The notes beneath the pieces were generated by a model. It was not told the DNA's origin. It made no database searches and worked only from the letters and a program-made list of their open reading frames with translations. The translations under genes and the position numbers were made by a program. A stretch of 64,000 bases of DNA from Paratinospora sagittata (lineage: Eukaryota > Streptophyta > Magnoliopsida > Ranunculales > Menispermaceae), in contig CM069603.1 of assembly GCA_035771175.1 (NCBI GenBank), forward strand, positions 20,684,286 to 20,748,285, given 5' to 3'. Shown one piece after another: positions 21,948 through 32,785 of this stretch. The stretch's first letter is position 1; each line of letters begins with the position of its first letter.

Positions 21948-22310
21948 GCGCCTGAACGTTCTGGCAGGCGCCTGAACGTTCTGGCAGGCGCCTGAACGTT
22001 CTGGCATGGCGCCTGAACGTTCTGGCAGGCGCCTGAACGTTCTGGCATGGCGCCTGAACGTTCTGGCAGGCGCCTGAACGTTCTGGCAGGCGCCTGAACG
22101 TTCTGGCATGGCGCCTGAACGTTCTGGCAGGCGCCTGAACGTTCTGGCGTGGCGCCTGAACGTTCTGGCGTGGCGCCTGAACGTTCTGGCAGGCGCCTGA
22201 ACGTTCTGGCAGGCGCCTGAACGTTCTGGCATGCCGCCTGAACGTTCTGGCAGGCGCCTGAACGTTCTGGCAGGCGCCTGAACGTTCTGGCATGCGCCTG
22301 AACGTTCGGG
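21948..22310 (-). repeat. LTR promoter minisatellite, 18 units of 20/21 bp
   Basis: Eighteen units of the same repeat as in the 3' LTR, each with GAACGTTC. The order of CAG, CATG and CGTG linker variants differs from the other LTR. For example, two CGTG linkers occur in a row here and only one there. The arrays have therefore changed by gain or loss of units since, or during, the last round of reverse transcription. Being upstream of the functional TATA box, this copy is the one that could act as an enhancer. Confidence 0.95.
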
Positions 22311-22341
22311 CGTTGCCCAAATAGTAAAAATTTCAAATAGT

Positions 22342-22343
<2 letters not shown>

Positions 22344-22380
<37 letters not shown>
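22344..22380 (-). repeat. Poly(T) run, 5' LTR
   Basis: About 37 T, the counterpart of the 43-T run in the other LTR. Confidence 0.97.
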
Positions 22381-22381
<1 letters not shown>

Positions 22382-22400
22382 TGAAATACAGGGTATTACA

Positions 22401-22405
22401 AAAAC
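22401..22405. repeat. Target-site duplication, right copy (AAAAC)
   Basis: Matches 11236-11240. The satellite resumes directly with TCTAAG, so no satellite base was lost on insertion. Confidence 0.97.
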
Positions 22406-23270
22406 TCTAAGTATATGAAGTGGTCTCGGTAAGATAACACATCAAAGAGGAACACATCACCTGTTTTGCATCAAGAACACATCAAACAATAGCTTTCGAA
22501 TTCTACAATGATCAAGCTCGAAGAACAAAGACATATCTCATGTCTAATGCATTAGTTTGATCTCTGGTGTGTAAGGCAACCCCTCGATCAACCTTAGCAC
22601 TAAAACTCTGAAAATTGCAAAGTCTTCAAAATCACTTTCGATATAGTATTTCATTTTTACAAAAATGTTTTCCGAAAGGTTTTAATCATAATTTTAATGA
22701 GTTTTGAATTATTTAAAAGTGTTTATTCTTATATCAAAGTGTTTTGAGTCAATGAAATGGTTCTTTAGTGTCAAAATATTAATTTTTCAAAAATAAGGCT
22801 ATCCAGCAATTGGCACGTCTTAGAGTAAAATCTGATATTTCTAACGAGAAAAATGTGGGCACTTCTGCTTGCTCGATTTTTCCATTCATTCACAGTTTTG
22901 CCAGGTTATCTTAATTGAAATATTCTCTAGTAACACCTAGATGATTCCCATTGTCTCGCACGCCCAAAAAACTTTAGATTGAACAATGTTTTGAATTCAA
23001 ATCATTTTGTAGTACTCTTGCTCTTTAACCTTCAACTTCAAATTTTATAAAACACTTATTCTCTGATTTTCAAAAATACAACACGCACGATATTTGCAAG
23101 TTAGATTGAGGTTTTCGAAGAGTTTTTCAAGAGAAGAAAGTAATGATTCTTGCCTTTGCAAAAAAGGGCTTCGAATTGAATCAAAATTGCAATCTGTCTT
23201 GGTGTTCAGCTAATTCTTCATTTTATCCCTTGTGTGCTAAGATTTGCAGAGGCTATCCATTGTTTAAAAC

Positions 23271-26200
23271 TCTAAGTATATGAAGTGGTCTCGGTAAGAT
23301 AACACATCAAAGAGGAACACATCACCTGTTTTGCATCAAGAACACATCAAACAATAGCTTTCGAATTCTACAATGATCAAGCTCGAAGAACAAAGACATA
23401 TCTCATGTCTAATGCATTAGTTTGATCTCTGGTGTGTAAGGCAACCCCTCGATCAACCTTAGCACTAAAACTCTGAAAATTGCAAAGTCTTCAAAATCAC
23501 TTTCGATATAGTATTTCAATTTTACAAAAATGTTTTCCGAAAGGTTTTAATCATAATTTTAATGAGTTTTGAAATATTTAAAAGTGTTTATTCTTATATC
23601 AAAGTGTTTTGAGTCAATGAAATGGTTCTTTAGTGTCAAAATATTAATTTTTCAAAAATAACGCTATCCAGCAATTGGCACGTCTTAGACTAAAATCTGA
23701 TATTTCTAACGAGAAAAATGTGGGCACTTCTGCTTGCTCGATTTTTCTATTCCTTCACCGTTTTGCCAGGTTATCTTAATTGAAATATTCTCTAGTAACA
23801 CCTAGATGATTCCCATTGTCTCGCACGCCCAAAAAACTTTAGATTGAACAATGTTTTGGATTCAAATCATTTTGTAGTACTCTTGCTCTTTAACCTTCAA
23901 CTTCAAATTTTATAAAACACTTATTCTCTGATTTTCAAAAATATAACACGCACGATATTTGCAAGTTAGATTGAGGTTTTCGAAGAGTTTTTGAAGAGAG
24001 GAAAGTAATGATTCTTTCCTTTGCAAAAAAAGGGCTTCGAATTGAATCAAAATTGCAATCTGTCTTGATGTTCAGCTAGTTCTTCATTTTATCCCTTGTG
24101 TGCTAAGATTTGCAGAGGCTATCCATTGTTTAAAACTCTAAGTATATGAAGTGGTCTCGGTAAGATAACACATCAAAGAGGAACACATCACCTGTTTTGC
24201 ATCAAGAACACATCAAACAATAGCTTTCGAATTCTACAATGATCAAGCTCGAAGAACGAAGACATATCTCATGTCTAATGCATTAGTTTGATCTCTGGTG
24301 TGTAGGGTAACCCCTCGATCAATCTTAGCACTAAAACTCTGAAAATTGCAAAGTCTTCAAAATCACTTTCGATATAGTATTTCATTTTTACAAAAATGTT
24401 TTCCGAAAGGTTTTAATCATAATTTTAATGAGTTTTGAATTATTTAAAAGTGTTTATTCTTATATCAAAGTGTTTTGAGTCAATGAAATGGTTCTTTAGT
24501 GTCAAAATATTAATTTTTCAAAAATAAGGCTATCCAGCAATTGGCACGTCTTAGACTAAAATCTTATATTTCTAACGAGAAAAATGTGGGCACTTCTGCT
24601 TGCTCGATTTTTCTATTCCTTCACAGTTTTGCCAGGTTATCTTAATTGAAATATTCTCTAGTAACACCTAGATGATTCCCATTGTCTCGCACGCCCAAAA
24701 AACTTTAGATTGAACAATGTTTTGAATTCAAATCATTTTGTAGTACTCTTGCTCTTTAACCTTCAACTTCATATTTTATAAAACACTCATTCTCTGATTT
24801 TCAAAAATTCAACACGCACGATATTTGCAAGTTAGTTTGAGGTTTTCGAAGAGTTTTTCAAGAGAAGAAAGTAATGATTCTTGCCTTTGCAAAAAAAGGC
24901 TTCGAATTGAATCAAAATTGCAATCTGTCTTGATGTTCAGCTAGTTCTTCATTTTATCCCTTGTGTGCTAAGATTTGCAGAGCCTATCCATTGTTTAAAA
25001 CTCTAAGTATATGAAGTGGTCTCGGTAAGATAACACATCAAAATGGAACACATCACCTGTTTTGCATCAAGAACACATCAAACAATAGCTTTCGAATTCT
25101 ACAATGATCAAGCTCGAAGAACGAAGACATATCTCATGTCTAATGCATTAGTTTGATCTCTGGTGTGTAAGGCAACCCCTCGATCAACCTTAGCACTAAA
25201 ACTCTGAAAATTGCAAAGTCTTCAAAATCACTTTCGATATAGTATTTCATTTTTACAAAAATGTTTTCCGAAAGGTTTTAATCATAATTTTAATGAGTTT
25301 TGAATTATTTAAAAGTGTTTATTCTAATATCAAAGTGTTTTGAGTCAATGAAATGGTTCTTTAGTGTCAAAATATTAATTTTTCAAAAATAAGGCTATCC
25401 AGCAATTGGCACGTCTTAGAGTAAAATCTGATATTTCTAACGAGAAAAATGTGGGCACTTCTGCTTGCTCGATTTTTCTATTCCTTCACCGTTTTGCCAG
25501 GTTATCTTAATTGAAATATTCTCTAGTAACACCTAGATGATTCCCATTGTCTCGCACGCCCAAAAAACTTTAGATTGAACAATGTTTTGGATTCAAATCA
25601 TTTTGTAGTACTCTTGCTCTTTAACCTTCAACTTCAAATTTTATAAAACACTTATTCTCTGATTTTCAAAAATACAACACGCACGATATTTGCAAGTTAG
25701 ATTGAGGTTTTCGAAGAGTATTTGAAGAGAAGAAAGTAATGATTCTTGCCTTTGCAAAAAAGGGCTTCGAATTGAATCAAAATTGCAATCTGTCTTGCTG
25801 TTCAGCTAGTTCTTCATTTTATCCCTTGTGTGCTAAGATTTGCAGAGGCTATCCATTGTTTAAAACTCTAAGTATATGAAGTGGTCTCGGTAAGATAACA
25901 CATCAAAGAGGAACACATCACCTGTTTTGCATCAAGAACACATCAAACAATAGCTTTCGAATTCTACAATGATCAAGCTCGAAGAACGAAGACATATCTC
26001 ATGTCTAATGCATTAGTTTGATCTCTGGTGTGTAAGGCAACCCCTCGATCAACCTTAGCACTAAAACTCTGAAAATTGCAAAGTCTTCAAAATCACTTTC
26101 GATATAGTATTTCAATTTTACAAAAATGTTTTCCGAAAGGTTTTAATCATAATTTTAATGAGTTTTGAATTATTTAAAAGTGTTTATTCTTATATCAAAG

Positions 26201-28460
26201 TGTTTTGAGTCAATGAAATGGTTCTTTAGTGTCAAAATATTAATTTTTCAAAAATAAGGCTATCCAGCAATTGGCACGTCTTAGACTAAAATCTTATATT
26301 TCTAACGAGAAAAATGTGGGCACTTCTGCTTGCTCGATTTTTCTATTCCTTCACAGTTTTGCCAGGTTATCTTAATTAAAATATTCTCTAGTAACACCTA
26401 GATGATTCCCATTGTCTCGCACGCCCAAAAAATTTAGATTGAACAATGTTTTGAATTCAAAACATTTTGTAGTACTCTTGCTCTTTAACCTTCAACTTCA
26501 AATTTTATAAAACACTCATTCTCTGATTTTCAAAAATTCAACACGCACGATATTTGCAAGTTAGATTGAGGTTTTCGAAGAGTTTTTCAAGAGAAGAAAG
26601 TAATGATTCTTGCCTTTGCAAAAAAAGGCTTCGAATTGAATCAAAATTGCAATCTGTCTTGATGTTCAGCTAGTTCTTCATTTTATCCCTTGTGTGCTAA
26701 GATTTGCAGAGGCTATCCATTGTTTAAAACTCTAAGTATATGAAGTGGTCTCGGTAAGATAACACATCAAAGAGGAACACATCACCTGTTTTGCATCAAG
26801 AACACATCAAACAATAGCTTTCGAATTCTACAATGATCAAGCTCGAAGAACGAAGACATATCTCATGTCTAATGCATTAGTTTGATCTCTGGTGTGTAAG
26901 GCAACCCCTCGATCAACCTTAGCACTAAAACTCTGAAAATTGCAAAGTCTTCAAAATCACTTTCGATATAGTATTTCATTTTTATAAAAATGTTTTTCGA
27001 AAGGTTTTAATCATAATTTTAATGAGTTTTGAATTATTTAAAAGTGTTTATTCTTATATCAAAGTGTTTTGAGTCAATGAAATGGTTCTTTAGTGTCAAA
27101 ATATTAATTTTTCAAAAATAAGGCTATCCAGCAATTGGCACGTCTTAGAGTAAAATATGATATTTCTAACGAGAAAAATGTGGGCACTTCTGCTTGCTCG
27201 ATTTTTCCATTCATTCACAGTTTTGCCAGGTTATCTTAATTGAAATATTCTCTAGTAACACCTAGATGATTCCCATTGTCTCGCACGCCCAAAAAACTTT
27301 AGATTGAACAATGTTTTGAATTCAAATCATTTTGTAGTACTCTTGCTCTTTAACCTTCAACTTCAAATTTTATAAAACACTTATTCTCTGATTTTCAAAA
27401 ATACAACACGCACGATATTTGCAAGTTAGATTGAGGTTTTCGAAGAGTTTTTCAAGAGAAGAAAGTAATGATTCTTGCCTTTGCAAAAAAGGGCTTCGAA
27501 TTGAATCAAAATTGCAATCTGTCTAGGTGTTCAGCTAGTTCTTCATTTTATCCCTTGTGTGCTAAGATTTGCAGAGGCTATCCATTGTTTAAAACTCTAA
27601 GTATATGAAGTGGTCTCGGTAAGATAACACATCAAAGAGGAACACATCACCTGTTTTGCATCAAGAACACATCAAACAATAGCTTTCGAATTCTACAATG
27701 ATCAAGCTCAAAGAACGAAGACATATCTCATGTCTAATGCATTAGTTTGATCTCTGGTGTGTAGGGTAACCCCTCGATCAATCTTAGCACTAAAACTCTG
27801 AAAATTGCAAAGTCTTCAAAATCACTTTCGATATAGTATTTCATTTTTACTAAAATGTTTTCCGAAAGGTTTTAATCATAATTTTAAAGAGTTTTGAATT
27901 ATTTAAAAGTGTTTATTCTTATATCAAAGTGTTTTGAGTCAATGAAATGGTTCTTTAGTGTCAAAATATTAATTTTTCAAAAATAAAGCTATCCAGCAAT
28001 TGGCACGTCTTAGACTAAAATCTGATATTTCTAACGAGAAAAATGTGGGCACTTCTGCTTGCTCGATTTTTCTATTCCTTCACCGTTTTGCCAGGTTATC
28101 TCAATTGAAATATTCTCTAGTAACACCTAGATGATTCCCATTGTCTCGCACGCCCAAAAAACTTTAGATTGAACAATGTTTTGAATTCAAATCATTTTGT
28201 AGTACTCTTGCTCTTTAACCTTCAACTTCAAATTTTATAAAACACTCATTCTCTGATTTTCAAAAATTCAACACGCACGATATTTGCAAGTTAGATTGAG
28301 GTTTTCGAAGAGTTTTTCAAGAGAAGAAAGTAATGATTCTTGCCTTTGCAAAAAAAGGCTTCGAATTGAATCAAAATTGCAATCTGTCTTGATGTTCAGC
28401 TAGTAAGACATTTTATCCCTTGTGTGCTAAGATTTGCAGAGGCTATCCATTGTTTAAAAC
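23271..28460. repeat. Six-monomer block P-Q-A-B-C-D, paralogous to the left arm
   Basis: Monomers 23271, 24137, 25002, 25867, 26731 and 27596 match, in order, left-arm types P, Q, A, B, C (9511) and D (10376). Rare shared marks are GTCTAGGTGTTC and TTCCATTCATTCAC in C; AATAAAGCT, TATCTCAATTG and CAGCTAGTAAGAC in D; and TTCATATTTT with GTTAGTTTG in Q. The left arm has two PQ pairs and three AB pairs where this block has one of each. The following monomer (28461) matches the one after the retrotransposon (22406), so D is followed by the same type in both places. Confidence 0.85.
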
Positions 28461-31400
28461 TCTAAGTATATGAAGTGGTCTCGGTAAGATAACACATCAA
28501 AGAGGAACACATCACCTGTTTTGCATCAAGAACACATCAAACAATAGCTTTCGAATTCTACAATGATCAAGCTCGAAGAACAAAGACATATCTCATGTCT
28601 AATGCATTAGTTTGATCTCTGGTGTGTAAGGCAACCCCTCGATCAACCTTAGCACTAAAACTCTGAAAATTGCAAAGTCTTCAAAATCACTTTCGATATA
28701 GTATTTCATTTTTACAAAAATGTTTTCCGAAAGGTTTTAATCATAATTTTAATGAGTTTTGAATTATTTAAAAGTGTTTATTCTTATATCAAAGTGTTTT
28801 GAGTCAATGAAATGGTTCTTTAGTGTCAAAATATTAATTTTTCAAAAATAAGGCTATCCAGCAATTGGCACGTCTTAGAGTAAAATCTGATATTTCTAAC
28901 GAGAAAAATGTGGGCACTTCTGCTTGCTCGATTTTTCCATTCATTCACCGTTTTGCCAGGTTATCTTAATTGAAATATTCTCTAGTAACACCTAGATGAT
29001 TCCCATTGTCTCGCACGCCCAAAAAACTTTAGATTGAACAATGTTTTGAATTCAAATCATTTTGTAGTACTCTTGCTCTTTAACCTTCAACTTCAAATTT
29101 TATAAAACACTAATTCTCTGATTTTCAAAAATACAACACGCACGATATTTGCAAGTTAGATTGAGGTTTTCGAAGAGTTTTTCAAGAGAAGAAAGTAATG
29201 ATTCTTGCCTTTGCAAAAAAGGGCTTCGAATTGAATCAAAATTGCAATCTGTCTTGGTGTTCAGCTAATTCTTCATTTTATCCCTTGTGTGCTAAGATTT
29301 GCAGAGGCTATCCATTGTTTAAAACTCTAAGTATATGAAGTGGTCTCGGTAAGATAACACATCAAAGAGGAACACATCACCTGTTTTGCATCAAGAACAC
29401 ATCAAACAATAGCTTTCGAATTCTACAATGATCAAGCTCGAAGAACAAAGACATATCTCATGTCTAATGCATTAGTTTGATCTCTGGTGTGTAAGGCAAC
29501 CCCTCGATCAACCTTAGCACTAAAACTCTGAAAATTGCAAAGTCTTCAAAATCACTTTCGATATAGTATTTTATTTTTACAAAAATGTTTTCCGAAAGGT
29601 TTTAATCATAATTTTAATGAGTTTTGAATTATTTAAAAGTGTTTATTCTTATATCAAAGTGTTTTGAGTCAATGAAATGGTTCTTTAGTGTCAAAATATT
29701 AATTTTTCAAAAATAAGGCTATCCAGCAATTGGCACGTCTTAGAGTAAAATCTGATATTTCTAACGACAAAAATGTGGGCACTTCTGCTTGCTCGATTTT
29801 TCCATTCATTCACAGTTTTGCCAGGTTATCTTAATTGAAATATTCTCTAGTAACACCTAGATGATTCCCATTGTCTCGCACGCCCAAAAAACTTTAGATT
29901 GAACAATGTTTTGAATTCAAATCATTTTGTAGTACTCTTGCTCTTTAACCTTCAACTTCAAATTTTATAAAACACTTATTCTCTGATTTTCAAAAATACA
30001 ACACGCACGATATTTGCAAGTTAGATTGAGGTTTTCGAAGAGTTTTTCAAGAGAAGAAAGTAATGATTCTTGCCTTTGCAAAAAAGGGCTTCGAATTGAA
30101 TCAAAATTGCAATCTGTCTTGGTGTTCAGCTAATTCTTCATTTTATCCCTTGTGTGCTAAGATTTGCAGAGGCTATCCATTGTTTAAAACTCTAAGTATA
30201 TGAAGTGGTCTCGGTAAGATAACACATCAAAGAGGAACACATCACCTGTTTTGCATCAAGAACACATCAAACAATAGCTTTCGAATTCTACAATGATCAA
30301 GCTCGAAGAACGAAGACATATCTCATGTCTAATGCATTAGTTTGATCTCTGGTGTGTAAGGCAACCCCTCGATCAACCTTAGCACTAAAACTCTGAAAAT
30401 TGCAAAGTCTTCAAAATCACTTTCGATATAGTATTTCATTTTTACAAAAATGTTTTCCGAAAGGTTTTAATCATAATTTTAATGAGTTTTGAATTATTTA
30501 AAAGTGTTTATTCTTATATCAAAGTGTTTTGAGTCAATGAAATGGTTCTTTAGTGTCAAAATATTAATTTTTCAAAAATAAGGCTATCCAGCAATTGGCA
30601 CGTCTTAGAGTAAAATCTGATATTTCTAACGACAAAAATGTGGGCACTTCTGCTTGCTCGATTTTTCCATTCATTCACAGTTTTGCCAGGTTATCTTAAT
30701 TGAAATATTCTCTAGTAACACCTAGATGATTCCCATTGTCTCGCACGCCCAAAAAACTTTAGATTGAACAATGTTTTGAATTCAAATCATTTTGTAGTAC
30801 TCTTGCTCTTTAACCTTCAACTTCAAATTTTATAAAACACTCATTCTCTGATTTTCAAAAATTCAACACGCACGATATTTGCAAGTTAGATTGAGGTTTT
30901 CGAAGAGTTTTTGAAGAGAAGAAAGTAATGATTCTTGCCTTTGCAAAAAAAGGCTTCGAATTGAATCAAAATTGCAATCTGTCTTGATGTTCAGGTAGTT
31001 CTTCAATTTATCCCTTGTGTGCTAAGATTTGCAGAGGCTATCCATTGTTTAAAACTCTAAGTATATGAAGTGGTCTCGGTAAGATAACACATCAAAGAGG
31101 AACACATCACCTGTTTTGCATCAAGAACACATCAAACAATAGCTTTCGAATTCTACAATGATCAAGCTCGAAGAACGAAGACATATCTCATGTCTAATGC
31201 ATTAGTTTGATCTCTGGTGTGTAAGGCAACCCCTCGATCAACCTTAGCACTAAAACTCTGAAAATTGCAAAGTCTTCAAAATCACTTTCGATATAGTATT
31301 TCATTTTTACAAAAATGTTTTCCGAAAGGTTTTAATCATAATTTTAATGAGTTTTGAATTATTTAAAAGTGTTTATTCTTATATCAAAGTGTTTTGAGTC

Positions 31401-31920
31401 AATGAAATGGTTCTTTAGTGTCAAAATATTAATTTTTCAAAAATAAGGCTATCCAGCAATTGGCACGTCTTAGAGTAAAATCTGATATTTCTAACGAGAA
31501 AAATGTGGGCACTTCTGCTTGCTCGATTTTTCCATTCATTCACAGTTTTGCCAGGTTATCTTAATTGAAATATTCTCTAGTAACACCTAGATGATTCCCA
31601 TTGTCTCGCACGCCCAAAAAACTTTAGATTGAACAATGTTTTGAATTCAAATCATTTTGTAGTACTCTTGCTCTTTAACCTTCAACTTCAAATTTTATAA
31701 AACACTTATTCTCTGATTTTCAAAAATACAACACGCACGATATTTGCAAGTTAGATTGAGGTTTTCGAAGAGTTTTTCAAGAGAAGAAAGTAATGATTCT
31801 TGCCTTTGCAAAAAAGGGCTTCGAATTGAATCAAAATTGCAATCTGTCTTGGTGTTCAGCTAGTTCTTCATTTTATCCCTTGTGTGCTAAGATTTGCAGA
31901 GGCTATCCATTGTTTAAAAC
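28461..31920. repeat. Run of four E-type monomers
   Basis: Monomers 28461, 29326, 30191 and 31056 share TTAGAGTAAAATCTG and TTCCATTCATTCAC, as does 22406. Most also have TTGGTGTTCAGC, and 28461, 29326 and 22406 share GAACAAAGAC. This is a homogenised single-monomer run following the six-monomer block. Confidence 0.75.
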
Positions 31921-32785
31921 TCTAAGTATATGAAGTGGGCTCGGTAAGATAACACATCAAAGAGGAACACATCACCTGTTTTGCATCAAGAACACATCAA
32001 ACAATAGCTTTCGAATTCTACAATGATCAAGCTCGAAGAACGAAGACATATCTCATGTCTAATGCATTAGTTTGATCTCTGGTGTGTAGGGTAACCCCTC
32101 GATCAATCTTAGCACTAAAACTCTGAAAATTGCAAAGTCTTCAAAATCACTTTCGATATAGTATTTCATTTTTACTAAAATGTTTTCCGAAAGGTTTTAA
32201 TCATAATTTTAAAGAGTTTTGAATTATTTAAAAGTGTTTATTCTTATATCAAAGTGTTTTGAGTCAATGAAATGGTTCTTTAGTGTCAAAATATTAATTT
32301 TTCAAAAATAAGGCTATCCAGCAATTGGCACGTCTTAGACTAAAATCTGATATTTCTAACGAGAAAAATGTGGGCACTTCTGCTTGCTCGATTTTTCTAT
32401 TCCTTCGCAGTTTTGCCAGGTTATCTTAATTGAAATATTCTCTAGTAACACCTAGATGATTCCCATTGTCTCGCACGCCCAAAAAACTTTAGATTGAACA
32501 ATGTTTTGAATTCAAATCATTTTGTAGTACTCTTGCTCTTTAACCTTCAACTTCAAATTTTATAAAACACTTATTCTCTGATTTTCAAAAATACAACACG
32601 CACGATATTTGCAAGTTAGATTGAGGTTTTCGAAGAGTTTTTCAAGAGAAGAAAGTAATGATTCTTGCCTTTGCAAAAAAAGGCTTCGAATTGAATCAAA
32701 ATCGCAATCTGTCTTGATGTTCAGCTAGTTCTTCATTTTATCCCTTGTGTGCTAAGATTTGCAGAGGCTATCCATTGTTTAAAAC

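Larger units (their letters stand above)
11241..22400 (-). mobile_element. Complete Ty3/gypsy chromovirus (Tekay/Del type) LTR retrotransposon
   Basis: An 11160-bp element transcribed from the minus strand. Its LTRs read TGTAATACC...GTGTGACA in element orientation, and a 5-bp target duplication flanks it. Inside are a PBS complementary to initiator-Met tRNA, a leader of about 1.2 kb, an extra ORF, an uninterrupted gag-pol ORF and a polypurine tract next to the 3' LTR. The order protease-RT-RNase H-integrase defines Ty3/gypsy. The C-terminal chromodomain-like module, and the ATTTCG...CGAAAT sequence beside the purine tract, point to the Tekay/Del lineage. LTRs without observed substitutions, an intact polyprotein and a perfect target duplication indicate a very recent insertion that may still be autonomous. 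The 3-kb region between the 5' LTR and gag is long for this lineage and holds the unusual features. Nothing in it is visibly broken. Confidence 0.96.
20824..22400 (-). repeat. 5' LTR (1577 bp)
   Basis: The upstream LTR and functional promoter copy. From 20824 to the start of the 20/21-bp array it aligns base for base with 11241 onward at a constant offset of 9583, and I found no substitution. It has 18 array units and about 37 T. After the TATA box at 21937-21930 it would supply about 1.1 kb of leader RNA. That leader contains several upstream ATGs, including ORFs of 66 codons (21186-20986) and 71 codons (21034-20819). Unspliced scanning to either main ORF would therefore be hard. Confidence 0.97.
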
